Positions 25,821-34,688 of a stretch of 64,000 nt of DNA are shown in pieces; the first letter of the stretch is position 1, and each line of letters starts with the position of its first letter. The DNA is from CAVOHU01 sp963843385. Its GTDB lineage: Bacteria; Acidobacteriota; Vicinamibacteria; Vicinamibacterales; JAKQTR01. Below the pieces are notes generated by a model, which was given only the letters and a program-made list of their open reading frames with translations, ran no database searches and was not told where the DNA came from. The position numbers were made by a program, and so were the translations under genes. The stretch is taken from NCBI GenBank assembly GCA_963843385.1, contig CAWJJY010000001.1, positions 186,001-250,000 of the forward strand. The letters are read 5' to 3'.

Positions 25821-28292
25821 CTAGAGGACCGCGGCCGCCGCGCGCCGCAGGTCCTCCGGGCTGAACCCGGCCGCATCGACGCGGCCGCCGAGCGGGCGAG
25901 CCGCCACGCTCTTGCGGAGTCCCTTGTCGCGATACATCCGGCCGTCGGCCACCGCGAGCAGCGCTTCGTAGGTGTCGCCGTCGGCCGGGAACACCGCCGC
26001 GCCCACGCTGATCCCGAACTGGACGCGGCGGCCCCCGCGCGCCTCGAACGTCAGGCCTTCCACGGCCCGCTGCAGCCCGACCCGCTTCGCCTCGCACTCC
26101 TCGGTGCCGCACTCCGAGAGCACGACGATGAACTCGTCGCCGCCGTACCGCACGCAGATGTCGTACGGGCGAATGGCGCCGCGCAGCACGTTGGCCACCT
26201 CCCGCAACGCGCGGTCTCCCACGTGGTGGCCGAAGCTGTCGTTGATGTCCTTGAGATTGTCGAGGTCGAGCACGAACAGGGCGAGCGACGACCCGAGGCG
26301 GCTCGACCGGGCCAGTTCGCGGCCGATGTGGATGAAGAGGAACCGCGTATTGGGAAGGCCGGTGAGCGGGTCGGTCAGCGAGTCTTCCTGCGTCTGTTCG
26401 AACACGATCGAGTTGTAGACCACCGCGGCGACCTGCTCGGACACGCGGGTTGCCAGCCGCCGATGGTCCTCGCTGAAGTACTGCGGCTCCTGATGATAGA
26501 GCGCGAGGGATCCGATCACGCGCTCGTTGAAGATGAGCGGGCAATTCAGGACCGATTGCAGGCTCGTCGTTGCCGGCTGGATCCCGGCGGCCTCCAGATC
26601 GTCTTCCGGGCGGCCATTGACGATGGTTTCCTTGTGCACCACCACCCACCCGACGTTGCCCCGGCCCTGGTGGACGGTGACCTCGCGCAGCCGATCCGCT
26701 TCCACGCCGGTCGCGAACCGGCACCTGACGGCATCCGACTCCTTGTCGGTCATGAACAGCGCACACGCCGAGAAGGGCACCAGGTTCCTGAGCTTCGAAG
26801 AGATCATCGTCATCGAGTCGGCGATCCCGAGGCTGGTGCCCATGGCCTGCGACAGCTCGTACAGCCTGTAGATCTCCTTGTGCGCGAGCGCGATGTCGTG
26901 GAGCGCCGCGCTCTGCTCCTGTTCGGATGAGTCGCTCAACGCCAGGGCAGGCCGGCTGACGGCGCCGGTCACCGCGGCCGGTGTCACGCCCGCGCCCGGC
27001 GCCGTGTAGCGAAGGGAAGGCAGCAGCTCGACGAAATGCGCCACGGCCACCGGGTCGAGCGCCTTGCCGGCTTCCTGCCAGAGGACGTCGATCGCCTCCT
27101 CTTCGGTGATGGCGAGGTGGAACGGGCGATCGGATGTCAGGGCTTCGAAGTAGTCGACGACCGCCAGGACGCGCGCTCCGAGTGGTATCTCGGTGCCCTT
27201 GAGTCCGGCAGGGTAGCCGGTGCCGTTCCATCGTTCGTGATGACAGAGGACCAGCGGGGCGACCGGATACGGAAACGGCACCGAGGCGATGATCTCGGCG
27301 CCGACCTGCGGATGGATCCTCACCTTCTGGAACTCTTCGAAGGTCAGCGGCCCGGGCTTCGACAGGATGTGCTCGGGCACCGCCAGCTTGCCGATGTCGT
27401 GCAGCAATGCGGCCGTCTTGACGCCCTGGATCTCGGATTCCGACATGCCGAATTCCCGGGCCAGCGACGCGGCGTAGAGCTGCTCGCGACGGATGTGCGA
27501 GGGTGAGGATCGATCCTTGGCATCGATCGCGATGGCCAGCGCCTCGATGGTCGCGAGATGCAGGCTGGACGCGTCCCTCAGGCGCTCTTCCTGCGTGGCG
27601 AATCCGCGCATGTAGAACCGGTGGGCCAGATAGGCCACCAGCACCGGCCCCGCGGCCAGCGGGAAGAGCCACATGTCCGATCGCGAAATCAGGATGGCGC
27701 AGGTCGGCGCGATGCCGCTGCCGAGCAGCCATGCGGTCGCCGACCACCCCAGAGAACGCTCCCAGACGCGGGTGGCCGGGCCGCTGGTTGTCAGCGCCAT
27801 CAGCGCCGCGCGGGCGGCGGTGGTCAGGACGAAGTACAGAATCGTTGCCCCTGCGAACGGCAACACCCATGACCAGCCGTCGAACCCGCCGGCACGGCCG
27901 CCGGTCGCGACAAACAACTGGCCGGCCGCCTGCATCGCGATGGCGTGGCTCGCCATCTTGAACAGGACGCCGTACACCGGGTTGTCGACCTGGGCCCGGA
28001 ATGCGGCGCTGCTCCACGCGCCGGCCATCGACACCAGCATGGCCGGTTCCGGCCCCATCACGAGCAGGGTGACCAGGTCGACGCCGCACGAGGCGGTCGC
28101 CGACAAGGTCCGCGTCGTGACCGATGATGGCAGGTTGACGAGCAGCGCGGTGATGACCGCGAGGAAGACGAGCACGACGAGCAGCGAAGGATCCGGAAAC
28201 GACGTGAACGCCAGCGACACGCCGACCACGCACAGCCCCACGCCGATCGTGCCGGCGACGAACACCCGCGCCCCGAGGGGTAGCTGATTCAT
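25821..28292 (-). CDS. Membrane HD-GYP / GAF / GGDEF cyclic-di-GMP protein
   Basis: The 823-residue protein has about eight hydrophobic segments in residues 1-235, then an HD-GYP phosphodiesterase domain (LLHDIGKLAVPEHILSK; HHERWNGTGYPAGL), a GAF-like sensor region (LVPFSACALFMTD to RVSEQVAAVVY) and a C-terminal diguanylate cyclase with intact GGDEF. RPYD five residues before GGDEF matches the inhibitory I-site RxxD. Both synthesis and degradation domains keep their signature residues, so the protein may switch direction depending on its sensor. It stands alone on the minus strand. Confidence 0.88.
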   Translation of the reverse strand: MNQLPLGARVFVAGTIGVGLCVVGVSLAFTSFPDPSLLVVLVFLAVITALLVNLPSSVTTRTLSATASCGVDLVTLLVMGPEPAMLVSMAGAWSSAAFRAQVDNPVYGVLFKMASHAIAMQAAGQLFVATGGRAGGFDGWSWVLPFAGATILYFVLTTAARAALMALTTSGPATRVWERSLGWSATAWLLGSGIAPTCAILISRSDMWLFPLAAGPVLVAYLAHRFYMRGFATQEERLRDASSLHLATIEALAIAIDAKDRSSPSHIRREQLYAASLAREFGMSESEIQGVKTAALLHDIGKLAVPEHILSKPGPLTFEEFQKVRIHPQVGAEIIASVPFPYPVAPLVLCHHERWNGTGYPAGLKGTEIPLGARVLAVVDYFEALTSDRPFHLAITEEEAIDVLWQEAGKALDPVAVAHFVELLPSLRYTAPGAGVTPAAVTGAVSRPALALSDSSEQEQSAALHDIALAHKEIYRLYELSQAMGTSLGIADSMTMISSKLRNLVPFSACALFMTDKESDAVRCRFATGVEADRLREVTVHQGRGNVGWVVVHKETIVNGRPEDDLEAAGIQPATTSLQSVLNCPLIFNERVIGSLALYHQEPQYFSEDHRRLATRVSEQVAAVVYNSIVFEQTQEDSLTDPLTGLPNTRFLFIHIGRELARSSRLGSSLALFVLDLDNLKDINDSFGHHVGDRALREVANVLRGAIRPYDICVRYGGDEFIVVLSECGTEECEAKRVGLQRAVEGLTFEARGGRRVQFGISVGAAVFPADGDTYEALLAVADGRMYRDKGLRKSVAARPLGGRVDAAGFSPEDLRRAAAAVL

Positions 28293-28311
28293 GGAGTTCG
28301 ATGCGACGCGT

Positions 28312-28797
28312 TCACGACGCCGGGGTCGACTGGGGCGAGGGAGCAGGGACAGGAGGGGACACGGGGGCCTTGGCTCCGCCGGCGGCGTAGTACGCCGACT
28401 GGTACTGCTCGATCAGGTCCTTCATCCGCACGGCGTCGCCTTTTCGATGGCCCTCGCACTTGATGGGAGCGGCACCACCGGAGGTTTCGATGTACAGGTC
28501 CGAGAACAGGATGTGCGTGTCGATGCCGACCGACGAGATGTGCGCCATGTGAATCGAGTGCTGGTACTTTCCGAACCACTGCGGCGTGTGGTGAACCACG
28601 TTGGTCGGCGTGATGTGCACCTGCGTCGGGAAGATGTGATTGCCCTTGCTCAGGCGACTGGCGCGGAACACGTCGCCGTCCGCGAAGGGCCGCCCCTTGC
28701 GGTAGATGATCCACAGGAGCACCAGCAGCACGATGGCCACGACACCGACCGCGACCATGCCGACCATCTGCCACCCGCCCGCATTGAGGCTGTTCAT
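28312..28797 (-). CDS. Single-pass membrane protein of unknown function
   Basis: I do not recognise the family with certainty. The 161-residue product has one transmembrane helix (VGMVAVGVVAIVLLVLLWII) near the N-terminus and then a soluble domain with VFRASRLSKGNHIFPTQVHI and HIFSS-like beta strands resembling bacterial PH-like domains of unknown role. The C-terminus is Pro/Ala-rich. The start MNSLNAGG was chosen because the longer form adds a charged leader. It ends 20 bases before the c-di-GMP gene, so the two may share a transcript. Confidence 0.55.
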   Translation of the reverse strand: MNSLNAGGWQMVGMVAVGVVAIVLLVLLWIIYRKGRPFADGDVFRASRLSKGNHIFPTQVHITPTNVVHHTPQWFGKYQHSIHMAHISSVGIDTHILFSDLYIETSGGAAPIKCEGHRKGDAVRMKDLIEQYQSAYYAAGGAKAPVSPPVPAPSPQSTPAS

Positions 28798-28875
28798 GCC
28801 GGCTACCTTCGCTCGCCCAGCCTGCCGTGTCAAGGGCCAAAACGATGTTAAGCTTACGTCGACGAGACGATCCGA

Positions 28876-28896
28876 CTGGCGGCTGGCGGCTGGAGG
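28876..28896 (-). repeat. Heptamer array, three units
   Basis: On the plus strand CTGGCGG, CTGGCGG and CTGGAGG follow without gaps; read on the minus strand they are CCTCCAG, CCGCCAG and CCGCCAG, the CCnnnnG family. The array lies between two divergent genes. Confidence 0.7.
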
Positions 28897-29074
28897 CCTT
28901 CAATGGCACAAGGCGAAGGTGACTTCGGCTTCAGGCTCGGGGCTGGCTCGTCGATCCGAAGCCGAGGCTGGAGTTTCCCAACCGACGCGCGAATTATCGA
29001 GGTGTGAGGAGCGGAGTCATGGCCGGCCGCCGGTCGCCAGCCTCCCGCCCAAGCGGATCTTTGGAGGTCCATTC

Positions 29075-30196
29075 GTGCCGCATCGTGCCCCGGGGAAACC
29101 TGCCAGGACCGCCGAAGACTACCTGTCCGGCAAGCCGATCCGCTACTACCGCCCGCGCGGCAGCGCCGAGGTCCGTCGCCTGATAGACGACGGGTTTCAG
29201 GCCTTCAACGCCGCGAGACTCTCGGAGGCGTGCCGGATCTACTCCGACAAGATGCTCGCGCCCGAGAGCGACACGACCATCGGCCTGACCATCGCGGGCG
29301 CCATGACGCCGGCGGGCCTGGGCGGGTGCTTCATCGAGTTGATGAACCGCGGCCTGGTCGATTTCGTCATCAGCACGGGCGCCAATCTCTATCACGATCT
29401 CCACTACGCGCTGAACTTCACGCTCTACCGCGGCACCCCGTTTGTCGACGATGTGGAGCTGCACGACCAGGGCGTCATCCGGATCTACGACGTCCTGTTC
29501 CCGTCCAAGGTGCTGCTCGACACCGATACCTACGTCCGGAGCTTTCTCGACCGCGAACGCTTCGACGCGCCGATCTCGTCGGCCGAGCTGCACGAGCGGC
29601 TCGGGCGGGACTTGATGGAGAAATTCCCCGGCTGCGAGGAGTACTCGGTGGTGGCGAGCGCCGCGGCCGCCGGAGTTCCCATCTACACCTCGTCTCCGGG
29701 CGACAGCTCCATCGGGATGAACCTCGCCTACCACGAGCTGATGAGCGGCGGGCGCGCGATGATCAACCCGAACCGCGACGTCAACGAGGTCTGCGCGATC
29801 ATCCTCGCCGGCAGGAAGAACGGCTGCGTGATCATCGGCGGCGGATCGCCGAAGAACTTCTACCTCCAGGGTCAGCCGACGCTCTGGGAGGTCTACGGGA
29901 TCCCCAAGGGCGGTAACGACTACTTCATCCAGTTCACGACCGACCAGGTCGTCTGGGGCGGCCTCTCGGGCGCGACGCCGTCCGAAGCGGTCAGCTGGGG
30001 CAAGGTCAACCCCGGCGTGCTGCCCGATACCGTCGTGACCTACTGCGACTCGACCATCGCGTTTCCGCTGTTCTGCGAGTACGCGGTGGGCGCAACCCAC
30101 AACCGGCGCCCGCGGAAGGAACTGCTTCGCCGCCGCGACGCGCTCGTAGCGGATTTGCACGCCCAGGCGAAGGCGCGACAGCAGGGCACCAGATAG
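29075..30196 (+). CDS. Deoxyhypusine synthase-family protein
   Basis: The 373-residue product matches deoxyhypusine synthase along its length: MTPAGLGGCFIELMNRG, FVISTGANLYHDLHYAL, the NAD-binding GGGSPKNFYLQ, and EAVSWGKVNPG with the catalytic lysine position of SWGK. In eukaryotes the enzyme modifies eIF5A, which bacteria lack; bacterial homologues are usually linked to polyamine (homospermidine-type) synthesis, so that role is the likeliest here but unproven. The start is GTG with GGAGG 7 bases upstream; no ATG fits. Confidence 0.85.
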   Translation: MPHRAPGKPARTAEDYLSGKPIRYYRPRGSAEVRRLIDDGFQAFNAARLSEACRIYSDKMLAPESDTTIGLTIAGAMTPAGLGGCFIELMNRGLVDFVISTGANLYHDLHYALNFTLYRGTPFVDDVELHDQGVIRIYDVLFPSKVLLDTDTYVRSFLDRERFDAPISSAELHERLGRDLMEKFPGCEEYSVVASAAAAGVPIYTSSPGDSSIGMNLAYHELMSGGRAMINPNRDVNEVCAIILAGRKNGCVIIGGGSPKNFYLQGQPTLWEVYGIPKGGNDYFIQFTTDQVVWGGLSGATPSEAVSWGKVNPGVLPDTVVTYCDSTIAFPLFCEYAVGATHNRRPRKELLRRRDALVADLHAQAKARQQGTR

Positions 30197-30244
30197 AGGG
30201 CCCGCCGCCCGCGTCGATCGCCTCGTGCAGGGGAGGCGCGACTC

Positions 30245-30706
30245 ATGGGTACGCTCTCATCGGAGCTGGCACAGGTCGCCGAGCGGAACTCACTCCGGCC
30301 GCGGGTCTACGCCGACGCCAACGTGCCGTCGGGCGTGGTCGAGTTCATGCGGACGCGCCTGCACTGGGACGTCCTCTTCGTGATGGAACACGACGATCTG
30401 CGCCGCGCGCCTGACGATGAGCATTTCCGGCGCGCCCGCGAGATGCGGCGGACCCTCATCAGTCTCGATCGCGACTATCTCGACGACCAGCGGTTCCCCG
30501 CATCCGACAGCCCCGGCGTGCTGGTGATGAGCGCGCCTGACGAACGGTTCCTCGTCCGCCTGCTCGCACGCATCGATGCCGGTGTGTTTCGGCCCCGGCC
30601 GACGCCGGAGGGATCTGGTCGACATGAGGCCCCGGGCCTGCCGCTCGCCGGCCGGAAGCTCCACGCCAACACCGACTGGAAACGACCAGGGACCCGAGGC
30701 CAGCCC
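30245..30706 (+). CDS. DUF5615 PIN-like domain, in frame with nagA
   Basis: About 120 residues form a DUF5615/Mut7-C-like PIN domain: RVYADANVPSGVVEFM, FVMEHDDLRRAPDDEH and TLISLDRDYLDD hold the acidic residues of such nuclease-like domains. GGAGG precedes the ATG. The reading continues without a stop through LAGRKLHANTDWK into the nagA ATG at 30707. It is therefore either a natural fusion or a gene whose stop was lost to an indel. Partners such as antitoxins are not visible. The nuclease role is inference. Confidence 0.65.
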
Positions 30707-31970
30707 ATGAGTGCCTTGCGCCAGGTGCTGTCCGGTGCCGACCTCGTGCTCCCGGACCGCGTCCTGAGCGGAGGAAGCCTCGTTGTAGAGGCCGGGCGGA
30801 TTATCGAGATTCTGCCGCATGCGTTTCCGGCGGGCGGAGACGCGGAGGTGATCGATCTCTCCGGCCTGATCATCGTGCCGGGATTCATCGACGTGCACGT
30901 GCACGGCCTCGAGGGGATCGACGCGATGGACGGCCCCGGCGCCATCGCCGCCCTGGCGGCACGGATGCCACGCTACGGGGTCACCTCGTTCTGCCCGACG
31001 ACGATCGCGTCTTCGCCCGCCTTGCTCCAGCGCACCTTGAAACAGGTTCGCGACGCGCGCCTGACGCCCTCCGTTGCCGGCGCGCGAGTCCTGCCGGCGC
31101 ACCTCGAGAGCAACTTCATCAACCCCGAGTACTCCGGCGCGCAACCCCTGCGATGCCTCCGTGTTCCGCGCGGCGCGGCGCCGGCTGCACCGCGCGCCAT
31201 CGGACAGTGGCGTTGGCGGTCACAGCATGGCGTCCGACGATGAAGAAGGCTTCGGTGCCGATGACATCCTGGCCGTCATGCAAACCGCCAGGCCCGACGT
31301 GGGAATCGTGACCCTTGCGCCGGAGATAGACGGCGGTCTCGAATTGATCGGCGATCTGGCCCGGGTCGGGTGCATCGTGTCCCTGGGCCATTCCGCGGCG
31401 AGTTTCGATGAGGGCCAGGCCGCGATCCACGCCGGCGCGAAGCAGGCCACGCATCTCTTCAATCGCATGGCGCCGATGGGGCATCGCGAGCCGGGTCTTG
31501 CCGGGGCGGTCCTGCAGTCGGTCGAGATTGCCGCTGAGCTGGTGTGCGACGGCTACCACGTCCATCCCGGCATGCTGCGGGTGGCCATCGCCGCGAAAGG
31601 CTCCGATCGCGTCATGGCCATCACCGACGGGACCGCCGGCGCCGGCCTGGCCCCGGGCGCGAGAGCCCGGCTGGGCGGCCGGATGATCACGGTGACCGAC
31701 CAGGCGTCGTTCCTCGACGACCAGACGCTCGCGGGAAGCACCGCGACGATGGACCGGGTGTTCCGCGTGCTCACCGGAGTCGTCGGATTGAGCCTGATTG
31801 ACGCAGCCATCCTGTGCGCGACCACGCCGGCGCGCGAGCTCGGGCTCCACGGCCACGGCGTCATCGCCGACGGCGCCATTGCCGACCTCGCTGTGCTCGA
31901 TGAGCGCATGCACGTGGTTCAGACGCTCGTCGGAGGCCAGGCGTGCGTTGGACAACCTGGCCGGGCGTGA
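30707..31970 (+). pseudogene. nagA: N-acetylglucosamine-6-phosphate deacetylase, frameshifted
   Basis: The amidohydrolase shows metal ligands GFIDVHVHG, HLESNFINPEY (the usual form is HLEGPF), SLGHSAASFDEG, ATHLFNRM and the catalytic Asp in AITDGTAG. The first half ends in RSQHGVRR-stop at 31243 while the second half is read from another frame starting near 31160-31240 (FGADDILAVMQ). One indel in that interval breaks the gene. The enzyme removes acetyl from GlcNAc-6-P in aminosugar recycling. The ATG MSALRQV is inside the reading that begins with the DUF5615 domain. Confidence 0.82.
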
Positions 31971-32034
31971 TCTCCGGCTGTCCCTCCGAACCCTTTGTCC
32001 ACAGACTGCGTATTAGCAGGAGTGGAGGCTTCAC

Positions 32035-32940
32035 ATGCGTTCGACCCGCAGATCTGCTCTCGTTTCCTTGACGGCCTCGGTCCTGCTCGCCGTGCTGTCG
32101 GTGGGGTGCGAACTCACGCTCGCGACCAATCAGGTCGTCGCTCGTGAGGAAAAGCGATTCAGGGTGACCGGCACGCCGCAGGTCGATCTGACGACGTTCG
32201 ACGGTTCGATTGAGATCCGCGGCTGGGATCAGCAGGAAGTGCTGATCGAGATCGAGAAGCGGGGGCCTGACAGAGCCGCGATCAATGCGATGCAGGTCAG
32301 CGCGGTGCAGGCCGGCAACACGGTTACGGTCAATATCCTCAAGCCCGGCACGGGCGTGCAGATTCGCGGACTCGGCCTGAACGTCTCGCCGAGCGCCCAC
32401 ATCATCGCATCGGTCCCGCGGTCGTCGAACCTCACGGCGAGGAGCGGGGACGGATCGATCACCCTCCTGCGCCTGTCCGGGCGCGCGAATCTCGAAACCA
32501 CCGACGGGAGCGTGAAGGCCGAGGAGTTCGCCGGCGAACTGATCGTCCGATCGGGTGACGGATCCGTCACCGTGCGTGACATCGACGGAAGCGCGAACAT
32601 CCGGACCGAGGATGGAAGCGTCCTGGTGGACGGCCGCCTGAAGTCCGTTCAACTGGAGACCAGGGACGGGGCAGCCACGGTGAGGGCCCGGGCGGGCAGC
32701 ACGATGGACGCCGAGTGGGAGGTGCGCACCGGCGACGGCAGCGTTGATGTCGAGCTTCCCGAGGGGTTCAACGCCGACATCGACGCGCACACGGGCGACG
32801 GGACGGTGAACATCGATCGGATCTCCGCGACCGATACCGGCACGCGGGACAAGCACACGGTCAAGGGGAAGGTCGGAAGCGGCGGGAAGGCGCTGCGCCT
32901 CCAGTCGGGTGACGGGTCGATCACCGTGCACAACCGGTAA
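32035..32940 (+). CDS. DUF4097 beta-strand repeat lipoprotein
   Basis: The 301-residue protein has a signal sequence ending in a lipobox-like LSVGC and then a series of short repeats built around DGS (for example FDGSIEIRG, GDGSITLLR, TDGSVKAEE, GDGSVTVRD, EDGSVLVDG, GDGTVNIDR). This is the pattern of DUF4097/putative adhesin beta-solenoids. Such proteins are exported, but the function is unknown. GGAGG precedes the ATG. No partner gene (for example a zf-HC2 anti-sigma gene) is adjacent. Confidence 0.78.
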   Translation: MRSTRRSALVSLTASVLLAVLSVGCELTLATNQVVAREEKRFRVTGTPQVDLTTFDGSIEIRGWDQQEVLIEIEKRGPDRAAINAMQVSAVQAGNTVTVNILKPGTGVQIRGLGLNVSPSAHIIASVPRSSNLTARSGDGSITLLRLSGRANLETTDGSVKAEEFAGELIVRSGDGSVTVRDIDGSANIRTEDGSVLVDGRLKSVQLETRDGAATVRARAGSTMDAEWEVRTGDGSVDVELPEGFNADIDAHTGDGTVNIDRISATDTGTRDKHTVKGKVGSGGKALRLQSGDGSITVHNR

Positions 32941-33094
32941 GCGAAAGACCACGATTGTGGGCCGGCGACTACTCTGCGGGTCCTGACCAGTCATCGGCCG
33001 CCGGGCCGGCATGCCTGACGACCCACAGCGACGGTTTCCTGACTAGAAGGCCGCAAGAGCACATCTCCGACGGCTGGCAGCGGAGTTTCCGGTT

Positions 33095-33100
33095 TAGAAT
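33095..33100 (+). promoter_or_regulatory. -10 of a putative leaderless promoter (queD)
   Basis: TAGAAT ends 6 bases before the ATG of queD and no Shine-Dalgarno is present, which suggests that transcription starts at the start codon. Confidence 0.5.
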
Positions 33101-33106
33101 GCTGCC

Positions 33107-33511
33107 ATGTACTCTGTCACCAAGCGCATCGACTTCTGCTACGGGCATCGCCTGCTCGACTACAACGGGGTCTGCAAGCACCCGCACGGCCACAACGCGG
33201 TGGCCGAAATCGACGTGCGCAGCGGTTCGCTGGACAACCGCAACATGGTGGTCGATTTCAGCGACATCAAGCGGGTCATCAAGGGCTGGATCGACGCCGA
33301 GATCGACCACCAGATGATCCTGCGCCACGATGACCCGCTGGTCGAGCCGCTCCGCAAGCTTGGCGAACCCATCTTCATCGTCGACACCAATCCAACGGTC
33401 GAGCACCTCGCCAAGTTGATCTACGACTTCGCGAAGAGCCAGGGCTTCCCGGTCGAAGTCGTGCGGGTGTGGGAGACGCCGACCTCCTACGCCAGCTACA
33501 GCGGGGAATAG
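33107..33511 (+). CDS. queD: 6-carboxytetrahydropterin synthase / PTPS family
   Basis: The 134-residue protein shows the zinc histidines of the PTPS/QueD fold (FCYGHRLLDY; CKHPHGHNAVAEI), the catalytic Cys in GVCKHPHGH, and IDHQMILRHDD and TSYASYSGE for substrate binding. In most bacteria it makes 6-carboxytetrahydropterin for queuosine synthesis. No other queuosine genes are near. A leaderless start is likely. Confidence 0.88.
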   Translation: MYSVTKRIDFCYGHRLLDYNGVCKHPHGHNAVAEIDVRSGSLDNRNMVVDFSDIKRVIKGWIDAEIDHQMILRHDDPLVEPLRKLGEPIFIVDTNPTVEHLAKLIYDFAKSQGFPVEVVRVWETPTSYASYSGE

Positions 33512-33534
33512 CGCTCCGCTGGCCTCGACGCCAT

Positions 33535-33576
33535 GTTGCGGCTGGCGGCTGGCGGCTGGCGGCTGGCGGCTACCGG
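33535..33576 (-). repeat. Heptamer array, about six units
   Basis: On the plus strand GTTGCGG is followed by four CTGGCGG units and CTACCGG. Read on the minus strand they are CCGGTAG, four CCGCCAG and CCGCAAC; all but the last fit CCnnnnG. A degenerate continuation with CTAGGGC follows. Confidence 0.75.
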
Positions 33577-33620
33577 TGGCGGCTAGGGCACGTGTCAGAT
33601 GGAGGCCGGGGCTTGCCTGG

Positions 33621-33658
33621 CCTGAGCGCTCGACTGGCTCGCCTTCGATGAACTCAGG
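33621..33658 (+). repeat. REP-like palindrome
   Basis: CCTGAG (33621-33626) and CTCAGG (33653-33658) bracket a CGCTCG/GCCTTCG-rich centre, the CCTGAGC/CTTCGA-type intergenic palindrome seen in many GC-rich bacteria. It lies directly downstream of the heptamer array. The remainder of 33512-33805 shows no gene. Confidence 0.5.
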
Positions 33659-33805
33659 ACGTGGTGAGCATGTCGGCCAGGGCGTCCCTGGGCCGTGGGG
33701 ATCGGAGTCGAAGGCAGTCCAGGCGAGTCCGGCAGCTCTGAAGAACCGCCCTCCATCAGGTGAGCGTTTCGGCAAGATCATTGCGTCTCTTGTGCAGGCG
33801 ACATC

Positions 33806-34234
33806 GTGCAGATTGACTCGACCGCGTGGTCCGGCGACGGTGACTTCACAATTCTTCTCGTCGATGCACTGAAGGGGCTCGACGGGATCGAATTCCTCAA
33901 GATCGAGGATGCACCAGCCGGGCGAAGCGATCCGAGCTACGCGTTCATCTCCAACGAAGTGTTCGTGGCCTTTCGCACAAGGACCCGGCAGGTGCCCGTG
34001 CGCCGCCTCCTCGTGTTCTCGGGAACCCGTCAAGTTGCTGAGAAGGCGATGACGTTCGCCGATCTCGAGCTGGCGCTTCGGGCCTCCGAGGGCATCGGCG
34101 AGCCGGACTACTCGGATGAGGGGATGATCCAGTATCTCCGCGCGCACCGCATCGTTGCGCCGTACCAGACTCGCGGGTTCAAGCTCGTGGAAATGGTGCG
34201 AATCTACGAGGTGGGCACCGAGCCCAGACGGTAG
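33806..34234 (+). CDS. Hypothetical protein
   Basis: I do not recognise this 142-residue protein. It is soluble and mixed alpha/beta in appearance (TILLVDALKGLDGIEFLKIE; VRRLLVFSGTRQ), with no signal peptide. The start is GTG and the Shine-Dalgarno is weak, so the start could be later. It precedes the small ORF/nucleotidyltransferase pair by about 230 bases. Confidence 0.45.
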   Translation: MQIDSTAWSGDGDFTILLVDALKGLDGIEFLKIEDAPAGRSDPSYAFISNEVFVAFRTRTRQVPVRRLLVFSGTRQVAEKAMTFADLELALRASEGIGEPDYSDEGMIQYLRAHRIVAPYQTRGFKLVEMVRIYEVGTEPRR

Positions 34235-34434
34235 AAAAGCGTCGCGGGCGACTGATGATCGCTCGCTGGCGCGCGCTCATTCGTGCGTGTGATATGCAGA
34301 ATGGCATGGGCCTGCCACTCGATCTCAGCCCGGTTCCGACTGGAGGTGTTCACCCCCGACCACCCTGGCCCTCTCGGCGGAATCAATCCGTGTGGCGAAT
34401 CAGTCTGCGCGCCGCAGACCCAAGAGCCACCGGG

Positions 34435-34460
34435 TTGACAGCGAAACGGGGTGGTAGAGT
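34435..34460 (+). promoter_or_regulatory. Promoter with leaderless -10
   Basis: TTGACA (34435-34440) and TAGAGT (34455-34460) are 14 bases apart, shorter than optimal. TAGAGT lies 6 bases before the ATG, so the transcript would be leaderless. Confidence 0.5.
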
Positions 34461-34466
34461 GCCGGC

Positions 34467-34688
34467 ATGGTAACGGGTCAGGACGAGCCATCGGACCAGC
34501 GAGAGTGGATAGAGGAGTTCGAGGCGGCAGCGAGACGGCCACTTCCACTCCGCGTTCGGTACGCGTTCATCAAGACGTACCGGCCGGTGCTGGACGATGC
34601 TCCGTTTCGCGCGTTCGACACGATGGAGGACTACCGGCGATGGTGCGAAACCAACCTTCCGGACTGGCTTGGCTATGGCCGCGTTTGA
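34467..34688 (+). CDS. Small protein paired with a nucleotidyltransferase
   Basis: The 73-residue product (EWIEEFEAAARRPLPLRVRY, then NLPDWLGYGRV) overlaps the next gene by 14 bases. I do not recognise a named family, but the compact arrangement resembles a small partner or antitoxin-like gene placed before a nucleotidyltransferase. That pairing is inference. It has a TTGACA/TAGAGT promoter and probably starts leaderlessly. Confidence 0.6.
   Translation: MVTGQDEPSDQREWIEEFEAAARRPLPLRVRYAFIKTYRPVLDDAPFRAFDTMEDYRRWCETNLPDWLGYGRV

Noticed and set aside
25708..28233. 841-codon minus-strand open frame in another frame
   Set aside because: It overlaps the HD-GYP/GGDEF gene and shows only Arg/Gly-rich shadow sequence.
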